In this document: one piece after another, positions 16,740 through 25,732 of the stretch
How positions within the stretch are numbered: position 1 is the stretch's first letter
How the letters are laid out: every line of letters begins with the position of its first letter
DNA from: Rhizobium bangladeshense
Lineage (GTDB): Bacteria; Pseudomonadota; Alphaproteobacteria; Rhizobiales; Rhizobiaceae
NCBI RefSeq assembly: GCF_017357245.1
Contig: NZ_CP071612.1
Span: forward strand, 4,267,501-4,331,500
Reading direction: 5' to 3'
DNA: 64,000 nt
The notes under the pieces: model-generated
The model's input: the letters and a program-made list of their open reading frames with translations, nothing else
What the model was told of the DNA's origin: nothing
Database searches by the model: none
Program-made: the position numbers and the translations under genes

Positions 16740-18278
16740 ATGACCATCGCCGTCCTCGATCTCGCCACCGAAACCGCCAAGCTGCTCGCCGAACTCGGCG
16801 TCGATGCCGGCCGCTATCAGGGCGGCACGCTGTCCGTTGCCTCGCCGGTCACGGGCAGGGAAATCGGCAAGCTCAGAGAACATTCCGTTTCCGAAACGAA
16901 AACGGCGATCGAGGAGGCGCATAAGGCTTTCCTGGAATGGCGTTCCGTGCCTGCGCCGAAGCGCGGCGAGCTGATCCGCCTGCTGGGCGAGGAGCTGCGC
17001 AGCGCCAAGACGGCGCTCGGCCGCCTCGTCTCCATCGAAGTCGGCAAGATCACCTCCGAAGGCCTGGGCGAGGTTCAGGAGATGATCGACATCTGCGATT
17101 TCGCCGTTGGCCTGTCGCGTCAGCTCTATGGCCTGACGATCGCCACCGAGCGCTCCGAACACCGGATGATGGAAAGCTGGCACCCGCTCGGCGCGATCGG
17201 CATCATTTCCGCCTTCAACTTCCCGGTCGCCGTCTGGTCGTGGAACGCAGCGCTTGCGATGGTCTGCGGCAATTCCACCGTCTGGAAACCGTCGGAAAAA
17301 ACGCCGTTGACCGCGCTTGCCGTGCAGGCGCTGTTCGAAAAGGCCCTGAAGCGCTTCGTCGCCGAGGGCGGCAAGGCGCCCGCCAATCTGTCCACCTTGA
17401 TCATCGGCGGCCGTGAGGTCGGCGAGGTGCTGGTCGACCACCCGAAAATCCCGCTTGTATCAGCCACCGGCTCGACGGCCATGGGCCGCGCCGTGGGCCC
17501 GCGCCTGTCGCAGCGTTTTGCCCGCGCCATCCTCGAACTTGGGGGTAACAATGCAGCGATCGTCTGCCCGAGCGCCGATCTGGACCTGACGCTGCGCGGC
17601 GTCGCTTTCTCCGCCATGGGAACGGCTGGCCAGCGCTGCACGACGCTGCGCCGTCTCTTCGTCCATGAAAGCGTCTACGACCAACTGGTGCCACGCCTGC
17701 AGAAGGCCTACGGCTCGGTCACCATTGGCAATCCGCTGGAAGCCGGCACGCTTGTGGGACCGCTGATCGACGGCCAGGCTTTCGAGAAGATGCAGGCAGC
17801 GCTTCGCGAGGCGGCATCGGTCGGCGGCAAGGTGACCGGCGGCGAACGCGTCGACAATGGCTCGGCCGATGCCTTCTACGTACGTCCCGCGCTTGTCGAA
17901 ATGCCCGCGCAGACCGGCCCGGTCGAGCACGAGACCTTCGCCCCGATCCTCTATGTGATGAAATACAGCGATTTCGACGCAGTGCTGGACTTGCACAATG
18001 CCGTGCCGCAGGGATTGTCGTCGTCGATCTTCACCAACGACATGCGCGAGGCGGAAACCTTCGTTTCGGCGCGCGGCTCGGATTGCGGCATCGCCAACGT
18101 CAACCTCGGGCCTTCGGGAGCCGAGATCGGCGGCGCCTTCGGCGGCGAAAAAGAGACCGGCGGCGGGCGCGAATCCGGCTCCGACGCTTGGAAGGCTTAC
18201 ATGCGCCGCGCGACCAACACGATCAATTACGGCAGCACGCTGCCGCTCGCCCAAGGCGTCAAGTTCGACGTCGAATAA
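16740..18278 (+). CDS. amaB: ALDH7-family dehydrogenase, probable alpha-aminoadipate semialdehyde dehydrogenase
   Basis: This 512-residue aldehyde dehydrogenase is of the antiquitin/ALDH7 type. The NAD-binding proline turn is in GIISAFNFPVAVWSWN, the general-base Glu is in ILELGGNNAAIV, and the catalytic Cys is in GTAGQRCTTLRR. The C-terminal EIGGAFGGEKETGGGRESGSDAWK is characteristic. AmaB oxidises aminoadipate semialdehyde (or piperideine-6-carboxylate) to aminoadipate, which fits its partners here. ATG 16740 is used because the family N-terminus begins there. A strong hairpin at 18290-18316 follows and probably ends the operon. Confidence 0.85.
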   Translation: MTIAVLDLATETAKLLAELGVDAGRYQGGTLSVASPVTGREIGKLREHSVSETKTAIEEAHKAFLEWRSVPAPKRGELIRLLGEELRSAKTALGRLVSIEVGKITSEGLGEVQEMIDICDFAVGLSRQLYGLTIATERSEHRMMESWHPLGAIGIISAFNFPVAVWSWNAALAMVCGNSTVWKPSEKTPLTALAVQALFEKALKRFVAEGGKAPANLSTLIIGGREVGEVLVDHPKIPLVSATGSTAMGRAVGPRLSQRFARAILELGGNNAAIVCPSADLDLTLRGVAFSAMGTAGQRCTTLRRLFVHESVYDQLVPRLQKAYGSVTIGNPLEAGTLVGPLIDGQAFEKMQAALREAASVGGKVTGGERVDNGSADAFYVRPALVEMPAQTGPVEHETFAPILYVMKYSDFDAVLDLHNAVPQGLSSSIFTNDMREAETFVSARGSDCGIANVNLGPSGAEIGGAFGGEKETGGGRESGSDAWKAYMRRATNTINYGSTLPLAQGVKFDVE

Positions 18279-18289
18279 GCATCTCGAAA

Positions 18290-18316
18290 AAGGCGACGCT
18301 GGCCGAGCGTCGCCTT
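18290..18316 (+). terminator. hairpin terminator after amaB
   Basis: A perfect 11-bp stem, AAGGCGACGCT at 18290-18300 and AGCGTCGCCTT at 18306-18316, has a 5-base loop. It lies 12 bases after the amaB stop. The downstream T-run is weak, so termination efficiency is uncertain. Confidence 0.65.
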
Positions 18317-18348
18317 CTGGCTGAATCGAGATTTCTTCCCTCGTGGTT

Positions 18349-18363
18349 TGAATCATAGGGTCA
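18349..18363. promoter_or_regulatory. candidate RirA iron-responsive operator (TGA-N9-TCA)
   Basis: TGA at 18349-18351 and TCA at 18361-18363 are separated by nine bases and extended to TTGA/TCAA. This matches the iron-responsive operator form TGA-N9-TCA described for RirA in Rhizobium. It is about 100 bases upstream of the Fe3+ transporter start, a sensible repressor position. The core is short, so a chance match is possible. Confidence 0.5.
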
Positions 18364-18464
18364 AGATATTTTGATGCTCTTTCCCGGCGGCGAAACTTGA
18401 AATAGCTTGTCCAGAAAAATATACGCCTCTTACCCCGCCGGGTGACATTGCCATGGAGGCCATC

Positions 18465-19487
18465 ATGACTGTTGCTGTTAACCGTTTTCCCCACCTGCTG
18501 GCGCTCGCCGCTTCGCTTCTCACCGCCACGGCGCTCGCAGGCGGCGCCAATGCGCAGGACGAAGGCCTCGTCGTCTACAACGCCCAGCACGAAAGCCTCG
18601 GCCGCGAATGGATCGATGCCTTCACCAAGGAGACCGGCATCAAGGTCACCATGCGCCAGGGCAGCGACATGCAATTCGCCAACCAGATCGTCCAGGAAGG
18701 CGATGCTTCTCCCGCGGACGTATTCCTGACAGAAAATTCGCCGGCCATGACGCTGGTCGATGGAGCGGGTCTCTTTGCCCCGGTCGAAAAGGAGACGCTG
18801 GATCAGGTCCCGGAGCAGTATCGTCCGGCCGACGGCATGTGGACCGGCATTGCCGCCCGCACGACGGTCTTCGCCTATGACAAAACCAAGCTCGGCGAAG
18901 ACAAGCTGCCGGAGTCGCTGCTCGACCTAGCAGATCCGGCCTGGAAGGGCCGCTGGGGTGCAGCACCCGCCGGCGCCGACTTCCAGGCTATCGTCGCCTC
19001 CCTTCTGCAGCTGAAGGGCGAAGACGCCACGAAGGCGTGGCTGAAGGGGCTCAAGGACAACGCGACCACCTACAAGGGTAACAGCGTTGCCATGAAGGCA
19101 GTCAATTCAGGCGAAGTCGAAGGCGCGGTCATCTACCACTACTACTGGTTCGGCGATCAGGCCAAAACAGGCGAAAACAGCAAGAATGTCGGCCTGCATT
19201 ATTTCAAGAACCAGGACCCGGGCGCCTTCGTCAGCGTTTCGGGCGGCGGCATACTGAAGTCCACCCAGCATGTGAAGGAAGCCCAGGCCTTCCTGAAGTT
19301 CATCACCGGCAAAGCAGGCCAGGCCATTTTGAAGGACGGCACGTCTTATGAATATGCCGTCGGCAAGGACGCACCTTCCAACGACAAGCTCGTTCCGCTT
19401 GCCGATCTCAACGCGCCGAAGGTCGAAGCCTCGACGCTGGACAGCAAGAAGGTCGTGGAGTTAATGACGGCCGCTGGGCTTATCTAG
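18465..19487 (+). CDS. Fe3+ ABC transporter periplasmic binding protein (FutA/SfuA-like)
   Basis: This 340-residue ferric-iron binding protein has a Sec signal peptide (hydrophobic LLALAASLLTATALA, cleavage near GANAQD). The mature start, EGLVVYNAQHESL, is typical of FbpA/FutA. Tyr-rich VEGAVIYHYYWFG provides the adjacent tyrosines used for iron in this family. ATG 18465 has GGAGG five bases upstream and is preferred over ATG 18453. The permease and ATPase genes follow, and a RirA-like operator precedes. It acts in the periplasm delivering Fe3+ to the permease. A related spermidine or thiamine specificity is less likely. Confidence 0.85.
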   Translation: MTVAVNRFPHLLALAASLLTATALAGGANAQDEGLVVYNAQHESLGREWIDAFTKETGIKVTMRQGSDMQFANQIVQEGDASPADVFLTENSPAMTLVDGAGLFAPVEKETLDQVPEQYRPADGMWTGIAARTTVFAYDKTKLGEDKLPESLLDLADPAWKGRWGAAPAGADFQAIVASLLQLKGEDATKAWLKGLKDNATTYKGNSVAMKAVNSGEVEGAVIYHYYWFGDQAKTGENSKNVGLHYFKNQDPGAFVSVSGGGILKSTQHVKEAQAFLKFITGKAGQAILKDGTSYEYAVGKDAPSNDKLVPLADLNAPKVEASTLDSKKVVELMTAAGLI

Positions 19488-19606
19488 GTTTTCCGCACGT
19501 CGAGCCGCAAGACCGCCATACAGTTTTGCGCGACATGCCTTGACCTTTCTGCCGCAGGCCCGCTATGGCCAAAACTATTGCTTTTGGCTCAAGAAAACCT
19601 TAGGGC

Positions 19607-21274
19607 ATGACGATATCCGGCAACCGCTTTTCAAAGGCGGTTGCCTTCCTTTTTCGGCGTGTGAAGGCATCGGCCTTGCTGCAGGACAACAGATCGCTCG
19701 TAGCCGGCAACGAAGTCCCGGTCGCGCCGAAGGCCGCGCGAATGCTATTGCCGCGCCGGCGAATGCCGCATGCTTCCGTGGTGCTTCTCGCAACCGTCAT
19801 CGCAGTCTTCAGTCTCGTGCCGCTGGGATTCATCGGCTGGATAACTTACGATGTCGGCTCGGAAACGGTGAAGACACTCGTCTTCCGGCCGCGCGTTGGC
19901 GAACTCCTCATCAATACCGTTCTCCTGGAATCCTTCACCATTCCACTGTCGATCGCGCTTGCCGTGACCCTTGCATGGCTGACCGAGCGCACGGATATTC
20001 CATTCGCCAGGCTCTGGGCCTGGCTGGCGATCGCGCCGCTCGCGGTGCCCGCCTTCGTGCACAGCTATGCCTGGGTCAGCCTCATTCCCGGCATGCGCGG
20101 CCTTCAAAGCGGCGTCTTCGTTTCGGTCATCGCCTATTATCCCTTCCTCTATCTGCCGGTTGCCGCAGCGCTGCGCCGTCTCGATCCGGCCATCGAAGAT
20201 GCCGCGGCCTCGCTTGGTCTCGATCCCTGGCGCGTCTTCTTCCGCACCGTGCTGCCGCAACTGCGGTTTGCCGTTTGCGGCGGCTCGTTGCTGATTGCGC
20301 TGCATCTGCTGTCGGAATACGGCCTGTTCGTCATGATCCGGTTCGATACTTTCGCAACCGCGATCGTTGACCAGTTTCAATCCTCCTACAACAGCCCGGC
20401 CTCCAACATGCTCGGCGGCGTGCTCGTTGCTTGCTGTCTTTTCCTGCTTGGCCTCGAAGTGCTGCTGCGCGGCAATGAACGTTATGCCCGCGTCGGCTCC
20501 GGCTCGCCGCGTCCTGCCGATCGCCGGCGTCTCGGCTGGTTCGTGATCCCGGCCATCCTGCTGCCTTTAGCCCTGGCGGTGCTGACGCTCGGCGTGCCAT
20601 TGATGACGCTCGGCCGCTGGCTCTATCTCGGCGGCACCGAGATCTGGCGCGTCGAGATCGGCAGCGCCTTCCTGCAGACCATGGCGCTTGCTCTTGCCGG
20701 CGGCGTGGTGGCGACAATTGCCGCAGCCCCCATGGCCTGGCTCTCCGTGCGCGCGCCTGGCCGCTTCCAGCGCGTGCTCGAAGCCTGCCACTATTATGTC
20801 GGTTCGCTGCCCGGCGTCGTCGTGGCGCTGGCCCTGGTGACGATCACCGTGCGCCTGGTGCTGCCGCTCTATCAAACCTTCGCAACGCTGCTTGTTGCCT
20901 ATGTGATGCTTTTCCTGCCGCGCGCCATGGTTGGGCTGCGCGCCAGCATCGCTCAGGCGCCGGTCGAGCTGGAGCGCGCTGCGATGGGCCTCGGCCGCAC
21001 CCCCGGTCAGGCGGTGCGCCAAATCACCATGCGGCTTGCCGCACCGGGAGCCGCTGCCAGCATCGCCTTGACCGCGCTTGGCATTACCAATGAACTCACG
21101 GCGACGCTGATGCTCGCGCCAAACGGCGTCGATACGCTGGCGACGAAATTCTGGTCGCTGACCAGCGAGATCGACTATGTCTCGGCCGCGCCTTACGCCT
21201 TCATGATGGTCGTGCTGTCGCTGCCGCTCACCCTGACGCTCTATAAGCAATCGAAACGGACCGCCGGCCAATGA
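19607..21274 (+). CDS. Fe3+ ABC transporter permease (FutB/SfuB-like, fused two-domain)
   Basis: This 555-residue inner-membrane permease has two BPD_transp_1 domains in one chain. About a dozen hydrophobic segments are visible. The EAA coupling loops lie at [23 protein letters not shown] and [23 protein letters not shown], one per half. This duplicated layout is typical of FbpB/SfuB iron permeases. The gene lies 119 bases after the binding protein, and its end overlaps the ATPase start by 4 bases (ATGA), so the two are translationally coupled. Confidence 0.9.
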   Translation: MTISGNRFSKAVAFLFRRVKASALLQDNRSLVAGNEVPVAPKAARMLLPRRRMPHASVVLLATVIAVFSLVPLGFIGWITYDVGSETVKTLVFRPRVGELLINTVLLESFTIPLSIALAVTLAWLTERTDIPFARLWAWLAIAPLAVPAFVHSYAWVSLIPGMRGLQSGVFVSVIAYYPFLYLPVAAALRRLDPAIEDAAASLGLDPWRVFFRTVLPQLRFAVCGGSLLIALHLLSEYGLFVMIRFDTFATAIVDQFQSSYNSPASNMLGGVLVACCLFLLGLEVLLRGNERYARVGSGSPRPADRRRLGWFVIPAILLPLALAVLTLGVPLMTLGRWLYLGGTEIWRVEIGSAFLQTMALALAGGVVATIAAAPMAWLSVRAPGRFQRVLEACHYYVGSLPGVVVALALVTITVRLVLPLYQTFATLLVAYVMLFLPRAMVGLRASIAQAPVELERAAMGLGRTPGQAVRQITMRLAAPGAAASIALTALGITNELTATLMLAPNGVDTLATKFWSLTSEIDYVSAAPYAFMMVVLSLPLTLTLYKQSKRTAGQ

Positions 21275-22308
21275 CGCTGCTTACGATCGAAAACATCAGC
21301 AAGCGCTATGGGCCTGTCCAGGCGTTGAAGGATATTTCGCTCGATGTCCAGGCCGGCAGCCGCACCGCCGTCGTCGGGCCGTCCGGCTCGGGCAAGACGA
21401 CGCTGCTACGCATCATCGCCGGCTTCGAGCAGGCCGATGCCGGCAGGGTGACGCTGGATGGCGACGTGCTGGCCGACGGCCCGGCGGCGGTGCCGGCTCA
21501 CAAGCGGGGCATCGGCATCGTCTCGCAGGATGGCGCGCTGTTCCCACACCTGAGTGTGGCCGAGAATATCGGCTTCGGCTTTGAACGGGGTGCTGCCGAT
21601 CGTGAGCGGCGCATCGCCGAGCTGCTCGATATGGTCGAGCTCGACCGCGGCATGCTGACACGGCGCCCGCACCAGCTTTCCGGCGGGCAGCAGCAGCGCG
21701 TGGCGCTTGCCCGCGCGCTCGGCCGCAAGCCGCGGCTGATGCTGCTCGACGAACCATTCTCGGCGCTCGATACCGGCTTGCGGGAAAACATGCGCAAGGC
21801 TGTCGCGCGTGTACTGCAGGCAGCCGGTATCACCGCCGTTCTCGTGACGCACGATCAGGAAGAGGCACTGAGTTTCGCCGATCAGGTCGCAGTCTTGAGA
21901 GAAGGGCGGCTGATCCAGGCGGGATCGCCGCAATCATTGTACCTGCATCCCAGGGATCGCGAGACGGCGTTGTTCCTCGGTGATGCCGTACTGCTTCCGG
22001 CCATCATTCGGAACGGCCTTGCCGACTGCGCCCTCGGTCACGTCGCCGTCGAAGGCAGCCGTCAGGGCAAGGCGGAAATCATGCTGCGACCCGAGCAGAT
22101 CCGCGTCGTTGCCGATGAAAGCGATCGCGACTACGGCGGACGAGTTGTCGAGGTGGAGTTCGGCGGCGCGGTCTGCACCGTCGCCGTCTCGCTCGATGGC
22201 GTCGCCCTGCCGCCCATTCGAATCAAGACCTCGAGCGTCGCCCTTCCCTCGCGAGGCGATCTCGTTCGCCTGGATATATCGGGCAAGGCGCACGTCTTCG
22301 AGCGCTAA
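21271..22308 (+). CDS. Fe3+ ABC transporter ATP-binding protein (FutC/SfuC-like)
   Basis: This 345-residue ABC ATPase has Walker [10 protein letters not shown] near residue 35, the Q-loop in [13 protein letters not shown], signature [15 protein letters not shown] and Walker [14 protein letters not shown] switch His lies in [11 protein letters not shown]. The C-terminal 110 residues form a TOBE-type regulatory domain. Start overlap with the permease stop indicates coupled translation. It powers Fe3+ import together with the two upstream products. Confidence 0.92.
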   Translation: MTLLTIENISKRYGPVQALKDISLDVQAGSRTAVVGPSGSGKTTLLRIIAGFEQADAGRVTLDGDVLADGPAAVPAHKRGIGIVSQDGALFPHLSVAENIGFGFERGAADRERRIAELLDMVELDRGMLTRRPHQLSGGQQQRVALARALGRKPRLMLLDEPFSALDTGLRENMRKAVARVLQAAGITAVLVTHDQEEALSFADQVAVLREGRLIQAGSPQSLYLHPRDRETALFLGDAVLLPAIIRNGLADCALGHVAVEGSRQGKAEIMLRPEQIRVVADESDRDYGGRVVEVEFGGAVCTVAVSLDGVALPPIRIKTSSVALPSRGDLVRLDISGKAHVFER

Positions 22309-22315
22309 GCATGAT

Positions 22316-23650
22316 CTAACCGGCCCTGCGCACCAGCTCTTGCGGCTCGATGCCCTCAAGCCAGCCACCGGTAAAGCCGGCGCGCTCGAGCCCGAGGCGG
22401 ATGACCGGCGATTGGCGCATCAGCTTCCAGATGAAATCGGAACGCTCGTTTTCCACGGTCATGACGACAAGCCCCTGGTCGATGCCGACGGTTCGGTCGT
22501 CAACCCAGCCTTCCGGCCGTTTGGTCTGGACGGTGGGATTGAAGCCGCCGGGGAAGCCGCCTTCCAACAGCAGGTTAGGATAGGTGGTCAGAAGCGCCTT
22601 GGTGCCGTCGAGGGCCGCCTGCCGGTCATAGGGCAGGCAGGCAAGCGCGGCCCAGGGTGCGATCGTGCCGTCATCGGGTCCGAGTGGGGCGCCGCGTGCG
22701 GCATAACCCAGGACCTTGGGCTGGCGGCCGCCGCGCATGCGCCGGGTCGGCGGTGGGCCGTCACAGGCGGTAAAGCCCCAGACATTCCTGTTGTATCCGA
22801 CGAAACCGCCGGGATTGCGCTCGGCATAGTCACGCTGCATGTTGATCACGACCTGGGTATTGCGGAAGTAATCCCAGTTACGCTCCGTCATCGGCCTGTC
22901 CTGAATGCCGCGGAAATCGATCCAGGCATGCGAGAAGAGATGAATGAACAGCGGACCGGCATAGAGATACGGCTGGTCACCGAACGTCATCCAGGAATAG
23001 CTCGATGTGAAGGCGTCGTAGCTCGACTGCGGAATGGGATGCGTCGGCGAGGCGAGCGCCAGCGCATAAAGGATGATAGCCTCGTCGAAGCCGTGATAAC
23101 GCCAGCGCAGGAAACCAGATGAGGGCTTCCACCCCATGGAAATGGTGTCACCTTTGTTCAGCGCCCAGCGCCAGTCGACACGTTCGTAGATGAAGGTCGC
23201 GAGTTCACGGATTTCTGTCTCCGTCTCGTCGTCTTCGCGAATGAAATATTGCGCTGAGGTCAGCACGCCGGCGATGAGCAGCGCGGTGTCGATCGTCGAA
23301 AGCTCGCTGTTCCAGGCGCGGTTGCCGCTATCCATATGGAGGAAATGGTAGAAGAAGCCGCGATGGCCGGTCGCATGGCGCTCCTCGCCCTGGCGTGCCT
23401 CGGCGAAGAAACGCAGCGTATTGACCGTGCGCTCGGCTGCTTCCTTGCGGGTGATCCAACAACGCTCGACAGCAACGGGATAGGAGGAAAGAGCGAAGCC
23501 GACAGCCGCAATGCTGGCCGGCACGCCGCCGATCGAGGTATCGGCCACCAGGCCATTTTCGGGATTGGAATATTTCAGGAAGTACTTGAAAGCCGAATGC
23601 TGCAACCTGTCGATGAGGGCTGCATCAATGTCTTCGATCCGTTGCAGCAT
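22316..23650 (-). CDS. GH144-like glucoamylase/endo-beta-1,2-glucanase family protein
   Basis: This 444-residue alpha/alpha-barrel protein is of the Pfam putative-glucoamylase (PF10091) type, which includes GH144 endo-beta-1,2-glucanases. Characteristic segments are SIGGVPASIAAVGFALSSYPVAVERCWITR, STIDTALLIAGVL, and the centre WKPSSGFLRWRYHGFDEAIILYALA. There is no signal peptide, which suggests a cytoplasmic enzyme. TAGGAG lies 4 bases before ATG 23650. In rhizobia, cyclic beta-1,2-glucan is an obvious possible substrate, but this is inference. It converges with the iron transporter operon, with only 7 bases between them. Confidence 0.78.
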   Translation of the reverse strand: MLQRIEDIDAALIDRLQHSAFKYFLKYSNPENGLVADTSIGGVPASIAAVGFALSSYPVAVERCWITRKEAAERTVNTLRFFAEARQGEERHATGHRGFFYHFLHMDSGNRAWNSELSTIDTALLIAGVLTSAQYFIREDDETETEIRELATFIYERVDWRWALNKGDTISMGWKPSSGFLRWRYHGFDEAIILYALALASPTHPIPQSSYDAFTSSYSWMTFGDQPYLYAGPLFIHLFSHAWIDFRGIQDRPMTERNWDYFRNTQVVINMQRDYAERNPGGFVGYNRNVWGFTACDGPPPTRRMRGGRQPKVLGYAARGAPLGPDDGTIAPWAALACLPYDRQAALDGTKALLTTYPNLLLEGGFPGGFNPTVQTKRPEGWVDDRTVGIDQGLVVMTVENERSDFIWKLMRQSPVIRLGLERAGFTGGWLEGIEPQELVRRAG

Positions 23651-23709
23651 AGGCTCCTACCCAACTGTTGCACCGCCCCATGCTTGAACATGGTGGTCGT
23701 CCCCGGGCA

Positions 23710-23727
23710 AATCAAACCTTTTTGATT
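23710..23727. promoter_or_regulatory. inverted repeat in the leader of the GH144-like gene
   Basis: AATCAAA at 23710-23716 and TTTGATT at 23721-23727 form a perfect 7-base inverted repeat about 60-77 bases upstream of the start at 23650. The surrounding 23651-23899 gap holds no gene. It could be an operator, but no known regulator motif was recognised. Confidence 0.3.
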
Positions 23728-23899
23728 CGCAAGGATAAGAGAACACAAACGGAGGCGATTGGTCGTTAACAATTATCGGTGAAATAATATCTAGCATAAG
23801 TCATATAAGCGGTGCAGCAAAAGGACGGCTGCGCACCGCACCGGCACAGCGGATTTCCGGCAATACTTGAAGCCTCGCAGGCCCTCTGCGAAGCGGCCG

Positions 23900-25684
23900 C
23901 TATCGGCCGACTGCATAGGCCTGCATGAGGCGCGGGGTGGCTGCGGCGCGCATAAGCCCGTCGGCATCGCGCCGTGCGGCGGTCATCCGGCCGATCGTCC
24001 AGGCATCGGTGATCGTCAGCTTGTGGCCCTTTCGGGCAAGCGCGTCGAGCACATCAGGACCGAAATTCTCTTCCGCCATCAGGCTGCCGGGTTCGCGGGT
24101 GCGCGGATAGAAGGAGCTCGGAAAATGAGCGGTGTGAAAGAGCGGCTGATCGATTGCGGCCTGCAGGTTCAGCTTGTGATGGACGTGGCGAAGGAAGAAG
24201 GAAAGCTGCCATTGCTCCTGCTGATCGCCGCCCGGCGTGCCGAAGGCAAGGGCTGGGCGGCCTTCATGGAGGCCGAGGGAGGGCGTCAGCGTCGTGCGCG
24301 GCCGTTTTCCCGGAGCAAGCGATGTCGGCAGGCCTGGCTTGAGCCAGAACATCTGCGCGCGGGAATTGAGGCAGAAGCCGAGCCCCGGCACGGTGGGCGA
24401 CGACTGCAGCCAGCCGCCGGACGGCGTGACGGAGACCATGTTGCCATCACGGTCGATCACGTCGATATGCACGGTGTCGCCGCGCTTTTCGGACAGATGC
24501 GCCATGGTCGGCTCGTAGACGGCGCCGGTCTTGGACTCGGCGCCGAGCATCTTCATCGTCAGAGCATGCTGCGCTTCGAAACCCGGAATGATGCCGGGGC
24601 GAAGATCGAAGGAGGCATCCGCGCCGACGAGTTTGCGGCGTTCGGCAGCGTAGCTCTCCGACAGCAGATGCGCGACGGGGATCTCGGAAAAACTGGGATC
24701 GCCGTAATAGACCTCGCGGTCGGCAAAGGCGAGCTTCATCGCCTCGACGACGGTATGAACGAAATCGGCGCCATCCGGCCGCATCGCGGCGAGGTCGAAA
24801 CCCTTCAGGATGGACAGGGTCTGCAGGAAGACCGGCCCCTGACCCCATGGCCCGGTCTTGGCGATCGTCCAGCCGTGATAATCATAGGTCAGCGGCTCCT
24901 CGATCGTCGCCGACCAGTTGGCCATGTCGATTGCGGTGAGCACGCCCTTGTGGCGGTTGCCGCTTGCATCCATCACTTCGGCCGTCTTCAGGTAGGCGTC
25001 GATCTTCTCGGCTATGAAGCCGCGATAGAAGGCGTCGCGGGCCGCCTGCACCTGCGCTTCCCGACCGCGCTTTGTCTCGGCTTCGGCAATGACGCGCTTC
25101 CAGGTTTCCGCGAGTGCCGGATTGCGGAAATTCGCCTGCGCTTCGGGAACGCTGCCATCAGGCAGCCAGGTTTCGTGGGAGGTGGGCCATTCCTTTTCAA
25201 AAAAGGCCGCAAGCCCCTTGATGGTCGCTGCGACGCGCGGCAGCAGCGGATGGCCGTGTTCGGCATAAAAGATCGCCGGTTCCAGCACCTCGCGCACGCT
25301 CATCGTGCCGTAGTCGCGCAGCATCAGCATCCAGCCGTCGAAGGCGCCGGGAATGACCGTCGCAAGCAGGCCGTCACCGGGGATGAGCGTCAGGCCTTCC
25401 CTCGTATAGTGCTCGATCGTCGCGCCGGCGGGTGCAGGCCCTTGGGCTGAGATGACCTCGACCTTGTCCTTCTTCTTCGAATAAATCACCGCCGGCAGGT
25501 CGCCACCGGGGCCGCAGAGATGCGGCTCGACGATCTGCAGCACGAAACCGGTCGCCACCGCAGCATCGAAAGCGTTGCCGCCCTTTTCGAGAATGCTCAT
25601 GCCGACCGCCGAGCCGATCCAGTGCGTCGAGGTGACGACGCCGAAAGTGCCGAGAATTTCAGGACGGGTCGTAAATCCGGTCAT
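23900..25684 (-). CDS. gamma-glutamyltransferase family (Ntn-hydrolase) protein
   Basis: This protein of about 594 residues is related to gamma-glutamyltranspeptidases. The conserved N-terminal FTTRPEILGTFGVVTSTHW and GGNAFDAAVATGFVLQIVEPHLCGPGGD are present. The autocatalytic Thr is expected at about residue 404 in RGDTVHIDVIDRDGN, followed by the VSVTPSGGW region. No signal peptide is seen, so this is likely a cytoplasmic GGT-like enzyme (cephalosporin acylase or Ywrd-type) acting on gamma-glutamyl or other N-acyl compounds. ATG 25684 has AGGA eight bases upstream. The longer 25711 start lacks a good ribosome site. It lies head-to-tail behind the M81 peptidase gene with a short gap, so cotranscription is likely. 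Confidence 0.85.
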   Translation of the reverse strand: MTGFTTRPEILGTFGVVTSTHWIGSAVGMSILEKGGNAFDAAVATGFVLQIVEPHLCGPGGDLPAVIYSKKKDKVEVISAQGPAPAGATIEHYTREGLTLIPGDGLLATVIPGAFDGWMLMLRDYGTMSVREVLEPAIFYAEHGHPLLPRVAATIKGLAAFFEKEWPTSHETWLPDGSVPEAQANFRNPALAETWKRVIAEAETKRGREAQVQAARDAFYRGFIAEKIDAYLKTAEVMDASGNRHKGVLTAIDMANWSATIEEPLTYDYHGWTIAKTGPWGQGPVFLQTLSILKGFDLAAMRPDGADFVHTVVEAMKLAFADREVYYGDPSFSEIPVAHLLSESYAAERRKLVGADASFDLRPGIIPGFEAQHALTMKMLGAESKTGAVYEPTMAHLSEKRGDTVHIDVIDRDGNMVSVTPSGGWLQSSPTVPGLGFCLNSRAQMFWLKPGLPTSLAPGKRPRTTLTPSLGLHEGRPALAFGTPGGDQQEQWQLSFFLRHVHHKLNLQAAIDQPLFHTAHFPSSFYPRTREPGSLMAEENFGPDVLDALARKGHKLTITDAWTIGRMTAARRDADGLMRAAATPRLMQAYAVGR

Positions 25685-25732
25685 GCCGAACATCCTTTTT
25701 GGCCGAACCATATCGTTCTGCTCGATTGAGCC

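Noticed and set aside
23867..25450. 527-codon plus-strand frame opposite the GGT-like gene
   Set aside because: It is antisense to a clearly conserved protein and has shadow-like composition.
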